DNA of 64,000 bases from Marthasterias glacialis. Lineage: Eukaryota; Echinodermata; Asteroidea; Forcipulatida; Asteriidae. The notes below the pieces were generated by a model that searched no databases, was not told the origin of the DNA, and saw nothing but the letters and a program-made list of their open reading frames with translations. Below, piece after piece: positions 26,301-41,300 of this stretch (positions within the stretch are counted from its first letter, which is position 1; every line of letters begins with the position of its first letter). Made by a program: the position numbers and the translations under genes. The DNA lies in contig OU452231.1 of assembly GCA_911728455.2 (NCBI GenBank), positions 9,802,578 through 9,866,577 on the forward strand. The letters are read 5' to 3'.

Positions 26301-29300
26301 ATTTAACGTTTGTTTTTTTTTATCAGGCAATCTTGGTCAATCAGTGGATTCCTGTGCAGATATTATGTTGAAAGCCATTGGGGAATTTGCATGTAGAAAG
26401 AAGCCTCAGAGCTTGCGCCTGATTCGGCTAGTTATCTACCAGCAGAAAATGCTTCCAGGGTTTCAAAAGGCTTTGGAAAAGGAAGTGGGCCATTCCTATA
26501 GGCAGAACAAAGGGTTTCTGCAGAGAGGAGTTGGTAAGTAGTTATCAGTTTTTGATGGGCCATTTTCCCATTATGATAAAGGATAAGTGATTTTATTTCT
26601 TAATTATATATATTTTTTTCCAAGAAGAGGATTACTAGGCATCCAGAGGCTTTCACCATTGTTCATTCATTGTATTTCGGCTCAATGGAGTTAAGTCAAA
26701 GTGAGCCGGCAATTCAGCCATGGTTCTGTGTTTAGTACCACTCCTACGGTGGTAAACGTAGGACATCAACCGTTAAACATAACTGGACATTAACCGTTAA
26801 ACCGTTTTTTTTTTCTCGACATTTTCTCCGTCAAGAAACAAAACGGATGATCCAATAAAGAGAATCTTTGTTCTCTTGGCACTGTCGAGTCGGGGTTTCT
26901 TTGTGCCAGCGGTACCCTCAAAGAAAGAAGATTTTGGCAATTCCGCCAAAAAAATCCTGCCAGGGGGACGGGACAAGAGAAAAAAATCCTGTCGGCAACT
27001 GGTTGAAATCATTTATGAAACACAAATTTTCCCCCAACATCAAACACTGAGATTCTCGTATTGATTTGATAAAAAAAAATAGCACATGACCATGCACAAA
27101 GTTCCTGACCAGACAGACTTTTGTTTAGTGTATTTTTGAAAACATGACCATGACCAACGAAATTGCTCAAGTTGTTTGTGTTATGTGTTTATTGAAAACT
27201 AGCGGATGGGGATAAAAATGATGTAAGATGCATTTACTTTAATTAAGTTTGTCCATAGAAAAGTTATCATTAAGTTTCCTTTCTCTTCAGATATCTCAGA
27301 GAAAGTGACTTTTGTGCACCTATTCCTGTTTTTGGCATTTTCCATGGTACCCTTCTTTGCTTATTGATAAAAAAGAAAAACAAAACCGACATAAATTTAA
27401 TTTCAATTTATAATACCCAGTTTAGATGGTCATACCCAATTGGGATGGTCATGGAGTGCTCAGTTTCATGACGCTGCTAACCACAGAATTATGTGCTTAC
27501 AGAGCCCTGTAGAGCACATGATTCTATTTGCTATATGCGCAGAATTCCTCTTTAAGCAGCTCGGTGACATTGGGCTGATGAATGAAAAATGACCACATTT
27601 GGTTAATTGATATGGATGACATTATTTTGTTCACATGAACAAATGCATCCCTTTGGAACGAGTTGAGCAAGGACCTGGTTTCATTATAAGCTTCCATTGT
27701 GAAACTATAGTATAAAGAATGCAGGTAGGTTAACAAGGTGATGTTTCATCAACAGACTTTTTGACTAAGAAGGTTACTGCTGCTGTATATGGTAGTGAAG
27801 GTGTTAAAGATGACAAAAAAGAAGAGCCTCAAGAGACGGTCATTCTACAGCTCTGTGCCATAGATATGAATTCCCTCATGAAGGCTTCAGACAAACTAGA
27901 TAAGTTTCAAGAAGAGGAATTTTTATCTGAGGTATGTGTAAATTAAACCTTAGTCCCTAGCGTTAGTTACTTTTGGTCCAACTGTATGGTAACTCTGCAC
28001 TTATTATTATTCTTTCTTTCCCCCCCAAACCCCATTGACTTAACACATGATTTTTCTGCGCACAACAACTCATTTTTAGAAGAACAAAACACTAGTCAAT
28101 TTTTTTACCATATGGAAGCTTAAGCCTTGACTTAGTTTCTAAAATTTCACTAGTTTAACATTTTTAATTAATTAACCACGTTTCAGCGACAGGAATATTT
28201 AATTTAGCATAATTGAATTCAGCTTATCTCAGGAAGCGTACAACCGATCTGACTTTTGTTTTCAGTTATAGGGTCGCAAGCGCCCCCGAAATTTAATGCG
28301 CAGTGCCCAAGTAATTTTATGGATTGTTTGCCTCCTTAAACTTCTTTTGTACTGCAAGTAAATAGACTAATAGATTTGATTATATATACAAATAATTTAT
28401 TTACAAAAAGAAATTTACATATTTTTACAAAATTATATACAACTATGGAGTTTGAGTAAACTTCAGCGAAGAGAATTCAATTGCAGTTATTAAAGATAAG
28501 TTGTGTACTAAGACTTATAAACGAAGAGGGAATAAGATGATTGTCCCTCTGTGAATTTACTAATTAGTTGGGACTCGCAATCAAACCCAAATTATGAACT
28601 GATGAATCAATTAATCCTTGTATCCAATAATTATTCTCACACGACCCACATAGACAACCGTACACTTTGAATTGACTTTTGGTATCAGCTTAGATGCTGT
28701 GTTTATTCAACAACATTGGTTATTACCAATTGGGCAAAAACCAGGAACTACTTTACTTCAATAACTTTTATTTGAAAGTAACCCCAGAAGACATACACAC
28801 ATACCGGGCATGGATTACTTGGCAACCTGCCATAAACGTTACTTGGCAACCTGCCATAAAAAGAGGAAGGGGCAAACACATTTGCCACGCCCAACTTTAC
28901 AGACAAAAGGGGGGGGGGTACTTTCGCACATGTCAAATTGGCCTACAAGGCTCTATGTGATTGCACTGCTTGTACACGCAGTTGCATTACAGTTCAGCTA
29001 ACCCCACTGGAAATAGTGGGTGTAAGCAATTAATGTTTCATTAAGGTAAAGAAAGGCCTACTATAAGGCTTAAAGATTATTCCATCACTTGTACACGTAA
29101 TTGGAATCAACATAAAATAGCCCCAGCGGAAGTGGCGGGTGCTACAGTGTTAAAAGCTAAACATTTCCTTAGTTACCACTTAAATTTAAAATTTATAAGA
29201 CCCCCCAGCAGGCAGTGGCAGTCCACTTCCCTAGAAAAATGACAAACAGAATAAAAACCTCACTAAATAGTGGTGGTATTGATGGGGTGGTGGAGGGAAA

Positions 29301-32300
29301 ACTTTTTGGTGTCAACAACAATGAAAGCTGAACCGAAGTGAGATTTTTCCCGCTCTGATTGATATGTACCGCCACTTTTGTTTTACGCAACCTCAACTGA
29401 TTGGTTAAAAGTATGCGCCCTATCTAATTTGCATCAAGGTCTCCCGGTAATCTGGGAAAGGGTGAATTCAATTTGGCTTGATGCCAACAACCATGAGTTT
29501 GCAACAATCACCCCCGAAGAAAACATGTAACCACTGGGCCACAGAGGGCGCTACATACTAGGCTGTGAGTCTCCAGTGAATAATGTATTTTATCAGAGTG
29601 TGATAAAATGAAATATACTATCAAATAAATACTTCTCTACTAATTAATTGATCAATTAAATCTAAAGAATTTTAAATTCTCAACTTATTAAGTACTCAGT
29701 TGTTGGAGAGTATTAGCAATATTAATTAAACTGGCAATTAGAAATAATTTTACATTGTGAAAAAAAAGGGCCCATCGCACATTATTGCGTGTAATTTGTT
29801 CAGATGAGATACAGTAGATTTGGTGTCCGGGAATAGATGTTATTTTGAGTGCCGTCTGCCGAGTTGATGATTTAGTGGTTCACTTCTAGTCTCAGGCTCT
29901 GGAGGGCTCTGTCTGATGACTTGGTGGGAGGACCCTCAAGACTTGGGCCTGGTTTGCCTCGTCTATCTTGGCGGCTCAAACGGGCCTGGGTTGCCTCGAA
30001 TGTTTGTTCGGCCTTCCGGACCACTCTAATAAGCCATCTGAAATTCATGATGGAAATATAATATAGTCTTAAGGGTTGATTCCTTAAAGAATCTTACTCA
30101 AATCTTTATCTCAAACAAGATAAATTCTTCCTCAGAAATAATCAAAACAAATCTCATGTAATCGTGAAACATTCACAGTCACCTTAACATTCTAGAGAGG
30201 TAGCTTTAAGTTAAACAGACTCCACAATTCTCACTTGCATAATGTCAATCACAAAATCAAAAAGTTAGGCTACACATTTTAAATACAATCAAAGTCATAT
30301 TTCTGAAAAAAATCAACTAAACTTACGATCATCAGCATTCCTGTGGAGCCTGAGAAGTCTCTCACCGCCTCAAAATTCATAAACTCAGCGATATTTTGGC
30401 GATATTTAGAGAGTACAACAAATTGTAACGATCGTCAGGATGAATTTTCATGTGCGTCATGACTTGAATTTCGCGCACTATGCAACCACCTGATTTAGCT
30501 TAACGCAGCAGAGCGCGACCACATACATACATATTCAGAAAAGAAATAAAGGAAACTACGACCACGGCTTGGATATTCATAACTCACTACACATACATGA
30601 GTAGTTTCATGACTACTGAAGCATGCGGGGGTAATACAGTAGACCTGCTTGCGGGCACTTATCTGACATAGACTTGTTGGATATTGTAGATGTGCAATTT
30701 GTTTTATTTTTGTCGGTCGAGTCATCATGACGTCATTTATGACGCGTTTTGTGTCTTGTGTACAAAAGACATGGCTCAAAAAGTGTAACTATTTGGTAGG
30801 TCAAAAACCACAATTTTTCAACATAAATTGAGTTTTAGATTGCTATATTACAAAGATCATTTAGAAAACATGAATGCTTTCACCCAGAGTTATACCAGAC
30901 CATAAAAACTAATCAAAGCACAACGTAATTCCACTATAATTAACCGTTAATTGTTCAGTCTGAGCACCATTGGTACAATGTTGTGGGGACTGGGCCGCAT
31001 TTCGCGACTCAGAATTCCATACAAATTTGTACACACACGGCTGTTTTTCCAACAATAATACAATGGGGTTTGCCGGTGTTGCAAACCTATACAGGTTTTT
31101 GCGGGGAAAACTGCAAACATGAATTCGGTTATTAGGTATGACCCCACTTTGACCTTTACTTCTGGTCCAAACAGGAAGCTCTAAGTTTTGAAAAAGCATA
31201 TCTCCTGTGCCAAATGTCCTAAAGTCATAATCTTTGTAACATTTGTAGCTTACATCATAAGTGACATTTAAAGGTGTGACACCAATTTGACCTTTACTTC
31301 CAGTCCAATCCGGAAGTTCTATATTTCAAAAAGTTATATCAACTGAACCACATGTCTTAGAGTCATGATCTCAGTTTGTGCCGTTTCATAGCACTTGTGA
31401 CATATTCATTTACAGGTGTGACCCCACATTAAACTTAACTTCCAGTCAAATGTATCCTTAATTAACTAAATGTCATAAAGTCATAATCTTTGTACCATTT
31501 TGTAGCTTACAGGACATGTGATTTAAGCATATTTGAAAATGTGAGGGTCTATGTCAGGTTTAAGGACCTGGTCTACCACACCAAAGTAAAAACAAGGACC
31601 TTTGAAGGGGGAATGATCTTCTATCTCAAAGTCAGGCTCATTTTAAAGATCTGGAGTGTTTAATCAAAGTAAAACAACTTAGGGACAGCTATGTGTTTGT
31701 CCACAAACACCAAATGTCTAGTCTTGTACATAATTTATTTAGTCAAAAGTAAAAGTTCTTAAATTGAGTGTTTTTGTAATATTTTTATATTTTGATGTTG
31801 TATCTGACACAGGATTTTCCAGATGTGCTGGGATTGATTGACAAAATGACCAAGGAACACTTTGCTGAACTTAAACAAATCGGAAGGAAGCATGATGTTA
31901 ATGTACGTTATCTCTATTATTAAGGATTATTATGCATGTTCAACTATTATTTTGGGGGGACTTTGCTTGTGAAAGTAACAAACAAATTGAAGAAAATGGT
32001 ACAAAATTCAGCATATAGTGATAGCAACATTAGAGAAATTAAGTGTGGTAAGGTATTACTAAGAAATTACTTACATGGTGAAAGTACAATGAGAAGTAGG
32101 TTTGCGGTTTCAATATGTATGTGTGTGTATGGTTCTAAAAAAACGGTAAACAAATAAATATTACATTTTTTAAATTTCTATTCATCACAGTATTTAGGAA
32201 TTTATGCTTATCAAACACCATGTATTGTGTGAACTATCAAACCCTAGGTGACCATGGACCCTTCTAAAGGTCGTGCCAAGTTCGTCCATGTGGAGGGATG

Positions 32301-35300
32301 TAAATTCAGCGTCAAGGATGCCTTACTGGACATTTCACAGATGTTCACCAAAATCCAAAAAGAGGAAACTGAGAAGCAAAAGATTGAGCACCTCTCAAAA
32401 GAAGTGAGTGCAGACAGTAGACCAATTGCAGCCTCCAAGTCACGTGACCGATAGTGTGTATTAAACATCAACAAACACGGTGTCCTTCACAGGAAAGTGC
32501 CGTTGTTAAAAACAAGATGATTGTTGCATTTGTTTATTCAATCAAGGCTTTTGCTTTCTCAAAATCTCTGAAGAATATTCCAGAGTTTGTACCAGAATCC
32601 TTACCAGAGTGGCTGAATTAATCCAGTAAGGACAGTTCCAGCAAGTCTTGGAAATTTTACGAGGAACATTATGGTAGTTGCATGGAACGTTGGGGGCCAT
32701 AGACAACTGGTCACACACTTTTCAACACAAGAATTTCACATTTTTGAAGCTGAAATCATCCAAAAGAAAAGGCTTTCCAAAACCGTGATTACTTTGTCTA
32801 TTTGAAAATCCCGCAAGGCTAGATATAAATGCTCACTTTTCCATCGTTCTTTATTTTTATCACAGTGATTTACATTACATGTACAAGCAAACTCATGGGT
32901 GGCTACATCGTCATCTGACGCCGGTTGTACATACTCAAAATAAACCTGTTTTGCAGTATATTACTTGGTAGTTTATGAAACAGTAATGTGATTAAAATCA
33001 ATGTCACAACATACAACTTTAATAAAAGGGCTTAGTAAATGCCATAAATTACCAAAAGCCGACTGACAGTTTGACTCTGTCGGTCACAGCATGTAGTCTT
33101 TGCATGTCTTTGCCATCAGCTGAGGTGACATAATACCACTATAAGTTATGTGATGACATGTAAACATTGGTCACGAATCGGTCTTTTATGACAATAGAAA
33201 TATGTTTTGTTGTACCTTGGCATCAAATTAGCGTTCTATGGATACTATCAATGCTTGAAGGACTCCATTGCAAATAGTTGCAGTGGTAGTTTGCAGTAGT
33301 TGCAATGTAGTAAAACGTATTACGTGTGCAGAATCCCTAAAAATATTTAGAGGTTTTCCATTGTTTGCGGTCCAACAAGTTGAGTAGACTAGAGTCTAAT
33401 TTCCCTGAGAATGTTTTGAATTGTCAGAAAGTTTAGATGCATTCGTTGTGCTGTTGAGTGGCACATTTACTGTTAAAAAACTTACTTAAGAATGTATGTT
33501 GTGCTTTGACAATTCATTGAGTGGGGCATTGCCATTGGCGACCCCCTCTTACAAAATCTGAACTTACATTTTGTTTGATGCAAGTTTGCTGAAGGGAAGT
33601 TCTTAATCAGTCCTCTAATTTTTGTTTAAACTAAAGGTCAAGTGGAAGTACAGCACTCCATCAGGTATGGAAGAGTATGATGAAGAGATTAATGCCATGT
33701 TAGAGGAGGCCTTCCAGAACAAAAAGCAAACTATTTCACTTGATCTGGAAGAGGGAAAGGCAACTATTGACCTCCAACAGATGCAGGAAATATCAAATGG
33801 AGGTGTAATAAATGTCCATCGTGTTGATTTGAACAAAGGTAAATATTGCAACTGGTTGTTTCTTTAAACAAATGATTCATAGAGACACTTAAACTTGAAC
33901 AGTGTCAATGATGTAATTAAAGGTCAGAACTGCATGTATGCAGAAAAATATGATTGTGAAATCCAAATTTGTACTACTTATTTTTTCATAAAAACAGTGA
34001 ATCCATCTCCCTAGCAAATTCCCAAATTATTAGCTGTTCTGAACTGTCAGTCGTGAGAGCTATTGTTTCTGACAGGATTTTTAGGTGTTCGGCCAACAGC
34101 CGAACAACTATTGTTACTGTTAAGTTTTTTTTTCTTCTGCGCATTCTTCCTTCTGAACCTTGTCCGCAAATTTTCTCAAAAAGTAAAGCTTGTATGAACT
34201 TGAAACTTACCATGTACAAAGATATTAGTGAGTGGATGACACCGAAACTTTTTTAGAATGATGACGTCATTGATGACGTCATTAGGTTAAATAAACGTGA
34301 AATAATTCAAAAATTTAATAACTCAAGAACGGCAAGTGCTACATTCAAAATCTTTGGTGCATATGAAAGGTCTTGTAATGTGGGACAAATTGTATGCACA
34401 CCGTGACCCCATTTGACCTTTACTTCCGGTCAAAACCGGAAGTTAAAGTTAAAATTCATGTTATTTCGGGCTCTAGGGCCTAAGTGAAGGAAGATATGAA
34501 CAAACTTTCAATGCATAATATTTTTATTAGCTCACGAGCATTCTAGAAATGTAATATATGACGTCATAGCTACGTCACAACGAAATTGATACATGAGGTC
34601 GAAAAAAAAATTATTTTGCTATCTCAAAAAATAAAGCATGTACGGACTTGAAACTTACTATATACCTAGACCACAGTGTGTATATGACAAAGCAAAATTT
34701 TGGGAATGATGACGTCATCGATGACGTCATTACATTAAATTGAAGTTTTATACTAAAATAATCATATCTTAAGAATAATACATGCTACATACATGATCTT
34801 TACACCATATGAAAGGTCTTGAAGTACTAAACAAATCTTACACAGGGTGTGACCCCAATTGACCTTCACTTCCGGTCGAAACCGGAAGTAGTAGTTTTGT
34901 TATAAAAATCGTTTCTCAATTACGTAAATTTGTGTATTAATATAATAACTTATTTTTAAAGCCCTTCGACGATTCTACCAATGTTTACAAAGTGTGAACT
35001 CATTTTGACCTTCACTTCCGGTCGAAACCGGAAGTATAAGTTTGTACAACAAAAAATGTATCTTATTAATGACACATGGTTCCTGAATAATCGTTACATC
35101 AATTTAAAGCTCTCTGACAATTCTAGATACCATGCAAAAGGTGTGACCCAATTTGACCTTTAGTTCCTGTCAAACCGGAAGTTGAAGTTTCATATGACAA
35201 TCCTTCATGCATAAAGATCAAAAAGTACAAATAAATATTTCGCCCGTCAGCATAGCACAAGAGTTATAGACTTATTTTGTTTGTAGATGTGGCTTTTTGG

Positions 35301-38300
35301 CATGTTTGTGTGTGACATGTCATCATGACGTCATTTATGGTGTATTTTGTGTCTGTACAAAAGATATGGCTTAAAAAGTGAGACTATTTGGTTCGACAAA
35401 AATCTTTTTTCATAAGTGAAATTTCAGTTTCCTATACTGTATAAATCATTTTGAAAACAAATGCTTTTATTAAGAGTTATTCCAGATCTAATCAAAGTGC
35501 AATGTATTTCCACTATAAATAACCACTAAAAAAAACCTGGTAAATCTGGGCACCATTGCTGAACGCTGTGCTATGCAAAAGTCACTTTTTTCATAAGTGA
35601 AATTTTAGTTTCCTATATTACATAATTTTTTTTATCATTTTGAAAACAAATACTTTTACTAAGAGTTAATCCAGACCATTCAATCTAATCAAACTGCAAT
35701 GTATTTCAAATTTAATTAACCATTAATTGGTGGGCACCATTGCTAAATGCTGTGCTATGCAATATGTTGTGCGGTATGCATTTCGCCGAAATAACGGCTT
35801 GAATAGCACCCAAAAAATGTGTGGGAGCATTGATGATGATTCTCAGCATTAATAACACAATGTGTTTGTCTCGCCACAATTCCAAGTCATTGACAAACTT
35901 GTGCCCTGTGTGAAATTCGTCCAAAACTCTGTCGGCGGGGTAGCGCTATTATTGCAGTTTATGTTGTCAGATGTTAGTGTACCTGTGAATGACAAATATT
36001 ATGACGTTATCATAGGATATCCGATACAGCGCCCTCTATCATCCTGTGTTACAGAGCAGAATCTTCTGTATTTTAAAGGTTTTCACTCGAAGGCTTTACT
36101 TGGGGATAATAGTTATATCACCTTCTAAGTAAGGACAAAACGTGTTGCCATCATATTGATGTCATCAGGTATCACATTAAGCTAATTCAAAGTTTGTTTT
36201 TAAAAAAACATGATATCTCCTCAACCATATGTCATAAAGTCATAACTCTCTACCATTTAGTAGCTTACAACACATGTGACATTTTATTTAACAACATGAC
36301 TTCACTTTAACCTTTCCTTCCGGTCCAAACACGAAGCTCTCAACTTGAACAAATTCATATCTCCTGAACCAAATCTCATAGAATCATAATGTGTACAGTC
36401 CTGTAGCTAAGAACACATTTGACAATTTGCTTAAAAGTATGACAGTGCCAACTTTTGACTTGTTTAAAATCCATGTTAAAAGTCATATCTCCTAAACCTC
36501 ATTACAGAACTTGTAATGTCTGCGGAATTTTCTGGCTCACAACCCAAGTGACAATTTATTTACCACCATGACCCCACTTATTCTTTCGGTACAGGTGTCA
36601 TTATGTATTACAGTGTCCTTTAGTGATCATTTAAAGAACAAAATGGTAATTCTCAAAAGATATGACATGTATTACAAATTTGTACAAAAGGTCAGGTTAC
36701 AGTTAGGGTTAAGGTCAGTATCGTCGGCTCAGTGCTATAAGGTCTTTAATTACAATTTCATATCCATAATGATCAAAAGGTTGTTAAATGAAACATGCAT
36801 CTATCAAATAAAATAAAATATAAAAATCCAAAGATAAATGTTTTACTTAGAAAATGATTTTTTTTTTTTTTTTTTTTTTTTTTGCCAAACAATTACTTTG
36901 GAGACCACTCTTGATCAATTAACCCCATTTACCAGGAGCTCCAAAATATACAAAAACCGATTTGATAAAATCCATACAATCTGCACGACCTTACGTTATA
37001 GATGGTCGATGTTATAGTCAGGGTTAGAGTCAGTATAAGAGTCAGGGTCAGATTCAGAATCAGCTTGATGGAAAGGGTTTTAGGCACAGTTACAGTCAAA
37101 TTCAAGGTCAACCTCAGATTCAGATTCAGAGACATGTTAAGGTTCTGGGTTGTATAATAGCAAAACAAAACCAGAAGTTAAAACTAGGGCCCCTAAAATT
37201 CTTACTTTAGTTTATCGCACCATTAGCATAACCATGCTTGAGTATGCAGCTCCAATCTGGTGCCCTGTACTTTCGACTCACCAAGAAATGCTAGAGACGG
37301 TACAAAGACGATTCATCCGGTTTTGTTTCGATCTGCAGAGAAGGGCACAACATAATGTTAATGAAGTTAATTATGCTGACAGTTGCGCTAAGTTGGGTCT
37401 ACCTCTTTAATTAACACGGTTCGCTTGCTATCAATTTTGTTTGTCATTGAATGTTTATTATACGACAAATTTGACATTGACACTATTACTTTTTTTCCCA
37501 TTAACTGTAGACACACTGAAGTTGTGAAGTTTTGCCATATAAGGGCTGAGTCCAATGCTGCATATCATTCTCTTTTCCACAGACTTCCTAGATTATGGAA
37601 AGAACTTTCTGCTGGCATTAAAGATACCATATGGATGGTTTATCTTCCTTCACAAATTCACTTAGAAAACACTTACTAGCCCCTCGCCTGTTAAATCCCT
37701 TGACCCAAACTGTTTAGCTTCCTTGCCCTGCTAATACATTGTTTTTTATTCCCCATAACACGGTGGTTTTTTTTTTAATCCTTCAGGGGTGCTACCTTTT
37801 CTTAAATAAAGTCTGTCTATGTTTTCTTTGTTGTTTTGTCATTGTGCTTTTGTATCCTTCCTGTGAAATTAATCAATGAAATGAAAAGGACAAACACCTA
37901 ATGTCTAGTTATTATTATTGACAAACTTTGTAGTCACAATGTTGTTGAAGGTTACAGGGAAGCAGTTATTTGTTGATACCATTTCATGACTCTTTGCATC
38001 AGCCGGGGACCCAATTACATGGCTCTGCAAACCAAAAGGGGGAGGAAACTGGCGCAAATGAGTAGCACAAAAATCCTTATTTAACGTCAACATTTCACAG
38101 GTTAACAAAGAATTTTTGCTTGTGTACACTTCACATTATTAAGTATTCTTCGCTTACACATTTAGTGCAAAACACTAACCCTGAAAGCGGACAATGGTGA
38201 CCAAAATTTCATGGTAAGCAAAGCTATGAGATCGGGCCCTGGTTTTAAACAACTTACTTTACATTTACATCACAACTAGATGAAGCTAACTAAATGTTAC

Positions 38301-41300
38301 TATTTTGTTGTTGTGATATAGCCACCAGATTTGAAACACCTAGTAACTGGATACCAATGAATCAAGGAGAGTTAATCAAAATGGTAAAGCTGACTGCAGG
38401 AACTGCTGAGTACACAACTGTAGAAACCAAGTTTCGATCAACTATGAGTCCTTTCAATAGTATTGTTGAGGTATTGATTATTTTCATATAGTGAGCCATA
38501 GCACCTTACGTCATCACCCATAATAAATCTTGTTGCACTATTTTTGGAGTTGTATTCCCTGTGTGTCACTTTGCACCTATCTTTACATGCCATTTGACTC
38601 GCAAAATGGCAGACAAAGGAAAACATTTTTGTTTTGTTTTGCATGTGTTATTTATAGTACATGCCTTTTGTAATCTGTCATTGAAGAGAAAACTGAAATT
38701 TCACTTTATGTTGAGGACTTCAAAACACCAATGAAAATTCATGGCTAGATACTCTGCAGAAGGAAATATGTTGGAAACTGTGATGGGTCATTTCATGGTG
38801 GTACTTTTCCTTGTGAAAAGAGGTAGATGTTAAATCTTCAGTAACGTTAAGATAACAAGTTATTTAGAGATTTAAAACAAAAGATGTTGCATATTCAGTG
38901 AAGGATGATGAGACCAAACCTGAAGAAATTCTACTGCATCTTGAAAACAAAACTAAAAATTTGACCGAAAGGAACTGGAAACCTACTTACATGTGACTTG
39001 ACTGATGATTTTAAACGTCTCCCAGTTTATTAACTGTACCCCTAAATATTAGAATAGTACACTTGAAGCCTAATTCATCTGTACTTTTGTATTTTGTATG
39101 ATTTATAGATAGAGAGAATTCAAAATCAAGAATTGATGATGCAGTATCAGACCCGTAGAGCTGCACTAGAGAATCGTCTTAGTAAAACTATTATTGAGAT
39201 GGTTCTCTACCATGGAACAGATGAGCAAACCTCTAAAAAAATCAGCATGCATGGTTTTAACCGCAGCTTTTGCGGGAAGAATGGTAAGTATATTACAGGT
39301 ATAGTTTACAAATAGTATCTCAATCAATACAGCATCAGCTTTGCTTTTTGCTGAGTGCAGTATTTGGTCAAGCACTCAATATAAATTTACCACTGAAAAT
39401 GATTAACGTTATTACTTACATTAAAAAACAAAAAATACATAGGCATAGAGTGGTTTTTAAATATATTTTGTTTATAAAGTGTTACTAACAATAAGGAGAC
39501 CAGACAAATACCAAATATTTAAGTACTTTTTTCATATTTATTTAGAACCTTCTTTATAGAGGGAAACCTTTCCAGCAGGGCTCATCATTTGGGGCCCTCT
39601 TTTAAAAACATTTTATAAAAACATCAAAATTTACAGTAAAGTAAAACATAAAAAAAACTACATCCTGTTCAGTAAAACAATAAAATAAATTCATCAAAGG
39701 GGGAAAAAGAGCTAAAAAAAGTACCAGTGTGGAATGTTTGGGTGCAGACTCTTATCTTACTCAAGTCACTTGGACTTTGATTATCAAACTTGGACGAAAG
39801 TAGAGTCACATAGGTAAGAAGACTTGAACTTGGACTTGACTTTACTAACTTGATTCGGACCTGTCGCTTAAGACTATTGACTTGCGCGAGTCACATTTGT
39901 TCACCGTCACAAAAATTCAATAAAATACAAAATTTTGAAGCCATGTCCAGTCCAGGAAAATGTATGGCAAATAGACCGATTGCGTGACCTACGTCACGTG
40001 ACCCCTGTTGGGTTAAAAATGTAAACACACACGTAATCCTCCAGAGGAAAGGGTGGTACGGTACACGATGATTAATGCCTTTAGTTAATTCGATCGAGGC
40101 TTTTTTTTGCTCGAAATCTGTGAAACATATTCCCGAGTTTGTACCAAAGACCTTCAAGTGGCTGAATAAAGCAGGTAAGGACAGTTCCAGCAAGTCTTGA
40201 AAATTGTAAAAGTACCGTATAAATGTGCACGATGTGTACAGCGCACGAATGAACGTTAGGCCAGACGACCGCGATCACCACACACTTTTCAACACAAAAA
40301 TTTCAAAGTTTTGAAGCTGAAATCCTCCAAAGAAATTGCTTTCCAGAACTGTGTGATTCCTTTGCCTATTTGAAATTCTGAAAGGCTAGGTGTTAATGCT
40401 CACTTTTCCAACGTTGTTTATCCTTTTTTTACAGTGATTTAGGCCAACATTACAAACAAAATAACAGACGGGTGGCTACATAATAGTCGTCCGACGCCGG
40501 TAGTGCATGGCTTAAAAAACCTCAAACCTTAAATCCTCAAACCTTAAATTATGAAACAGAGATGTGATTTAAATTAATGCCACACCATACTACTTTAAAT
40601 AAAGGGGCTGAATAACTAATTCATCGCTTAACGAAAGTATAATCGACTGTTTTCGAACTCACTCTGTGTCACGGCCTATCTCTTTACACGTATTTTTTCA
40701 CCAGCTGTATGACGTCATACCCGATAGGGGGTCACGTGACCGCATGTAAACATTGTCGCGCAATCGGTCTATTACCCCAGCAAGTAATCATCAAGTTTAG
40801 AATAAAAAGCAAAACCAAAAATTATTAAATTGTTGGATTTTACTCGATGAAAGAGAATTTTAAAATATTTTAATCAACCTTACTTTTTTATCAATTGGGT
40901 CATTCATGCCAACTTACCTGATGGGTTGGCAGTGACTAACTCAGATTTTGGATTTTTTTTTTAAACAATCCTCTATGGGTGCAATGAACAAATACAAAAT
41001 TTTAGATCCCTACTCCTTGCCGTTTCGGAGATATAGACCCCTATTTTTGGAAGCCTATATCTCCAAATTGAGATAAGATATGTTACTACCAATTGGTAAC
41101 AGGGTAACTGGCATCCAAACAACTAGAATTTGTTGTCAAAAGAAGTACAGAAAATTTGCCTGTAAAGGTATCGGTCTTTAAAAACCTACATTTTAGCATA
41201 CAGAACAACTTTTTGTCATTTGTGAGACCCCATGGTGCCCGCGTGAATTGTCCGATTGCTTTGATATTACATTTGGCTATAAACTAGTTGCATATGTTTG

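Noticed and set aside
36690..37145. Telomere-like GGTTAGGGT array
   Set aside because: Units are irregular, not a clean hexamer, and lie inside an intron; low-complexity sequence.
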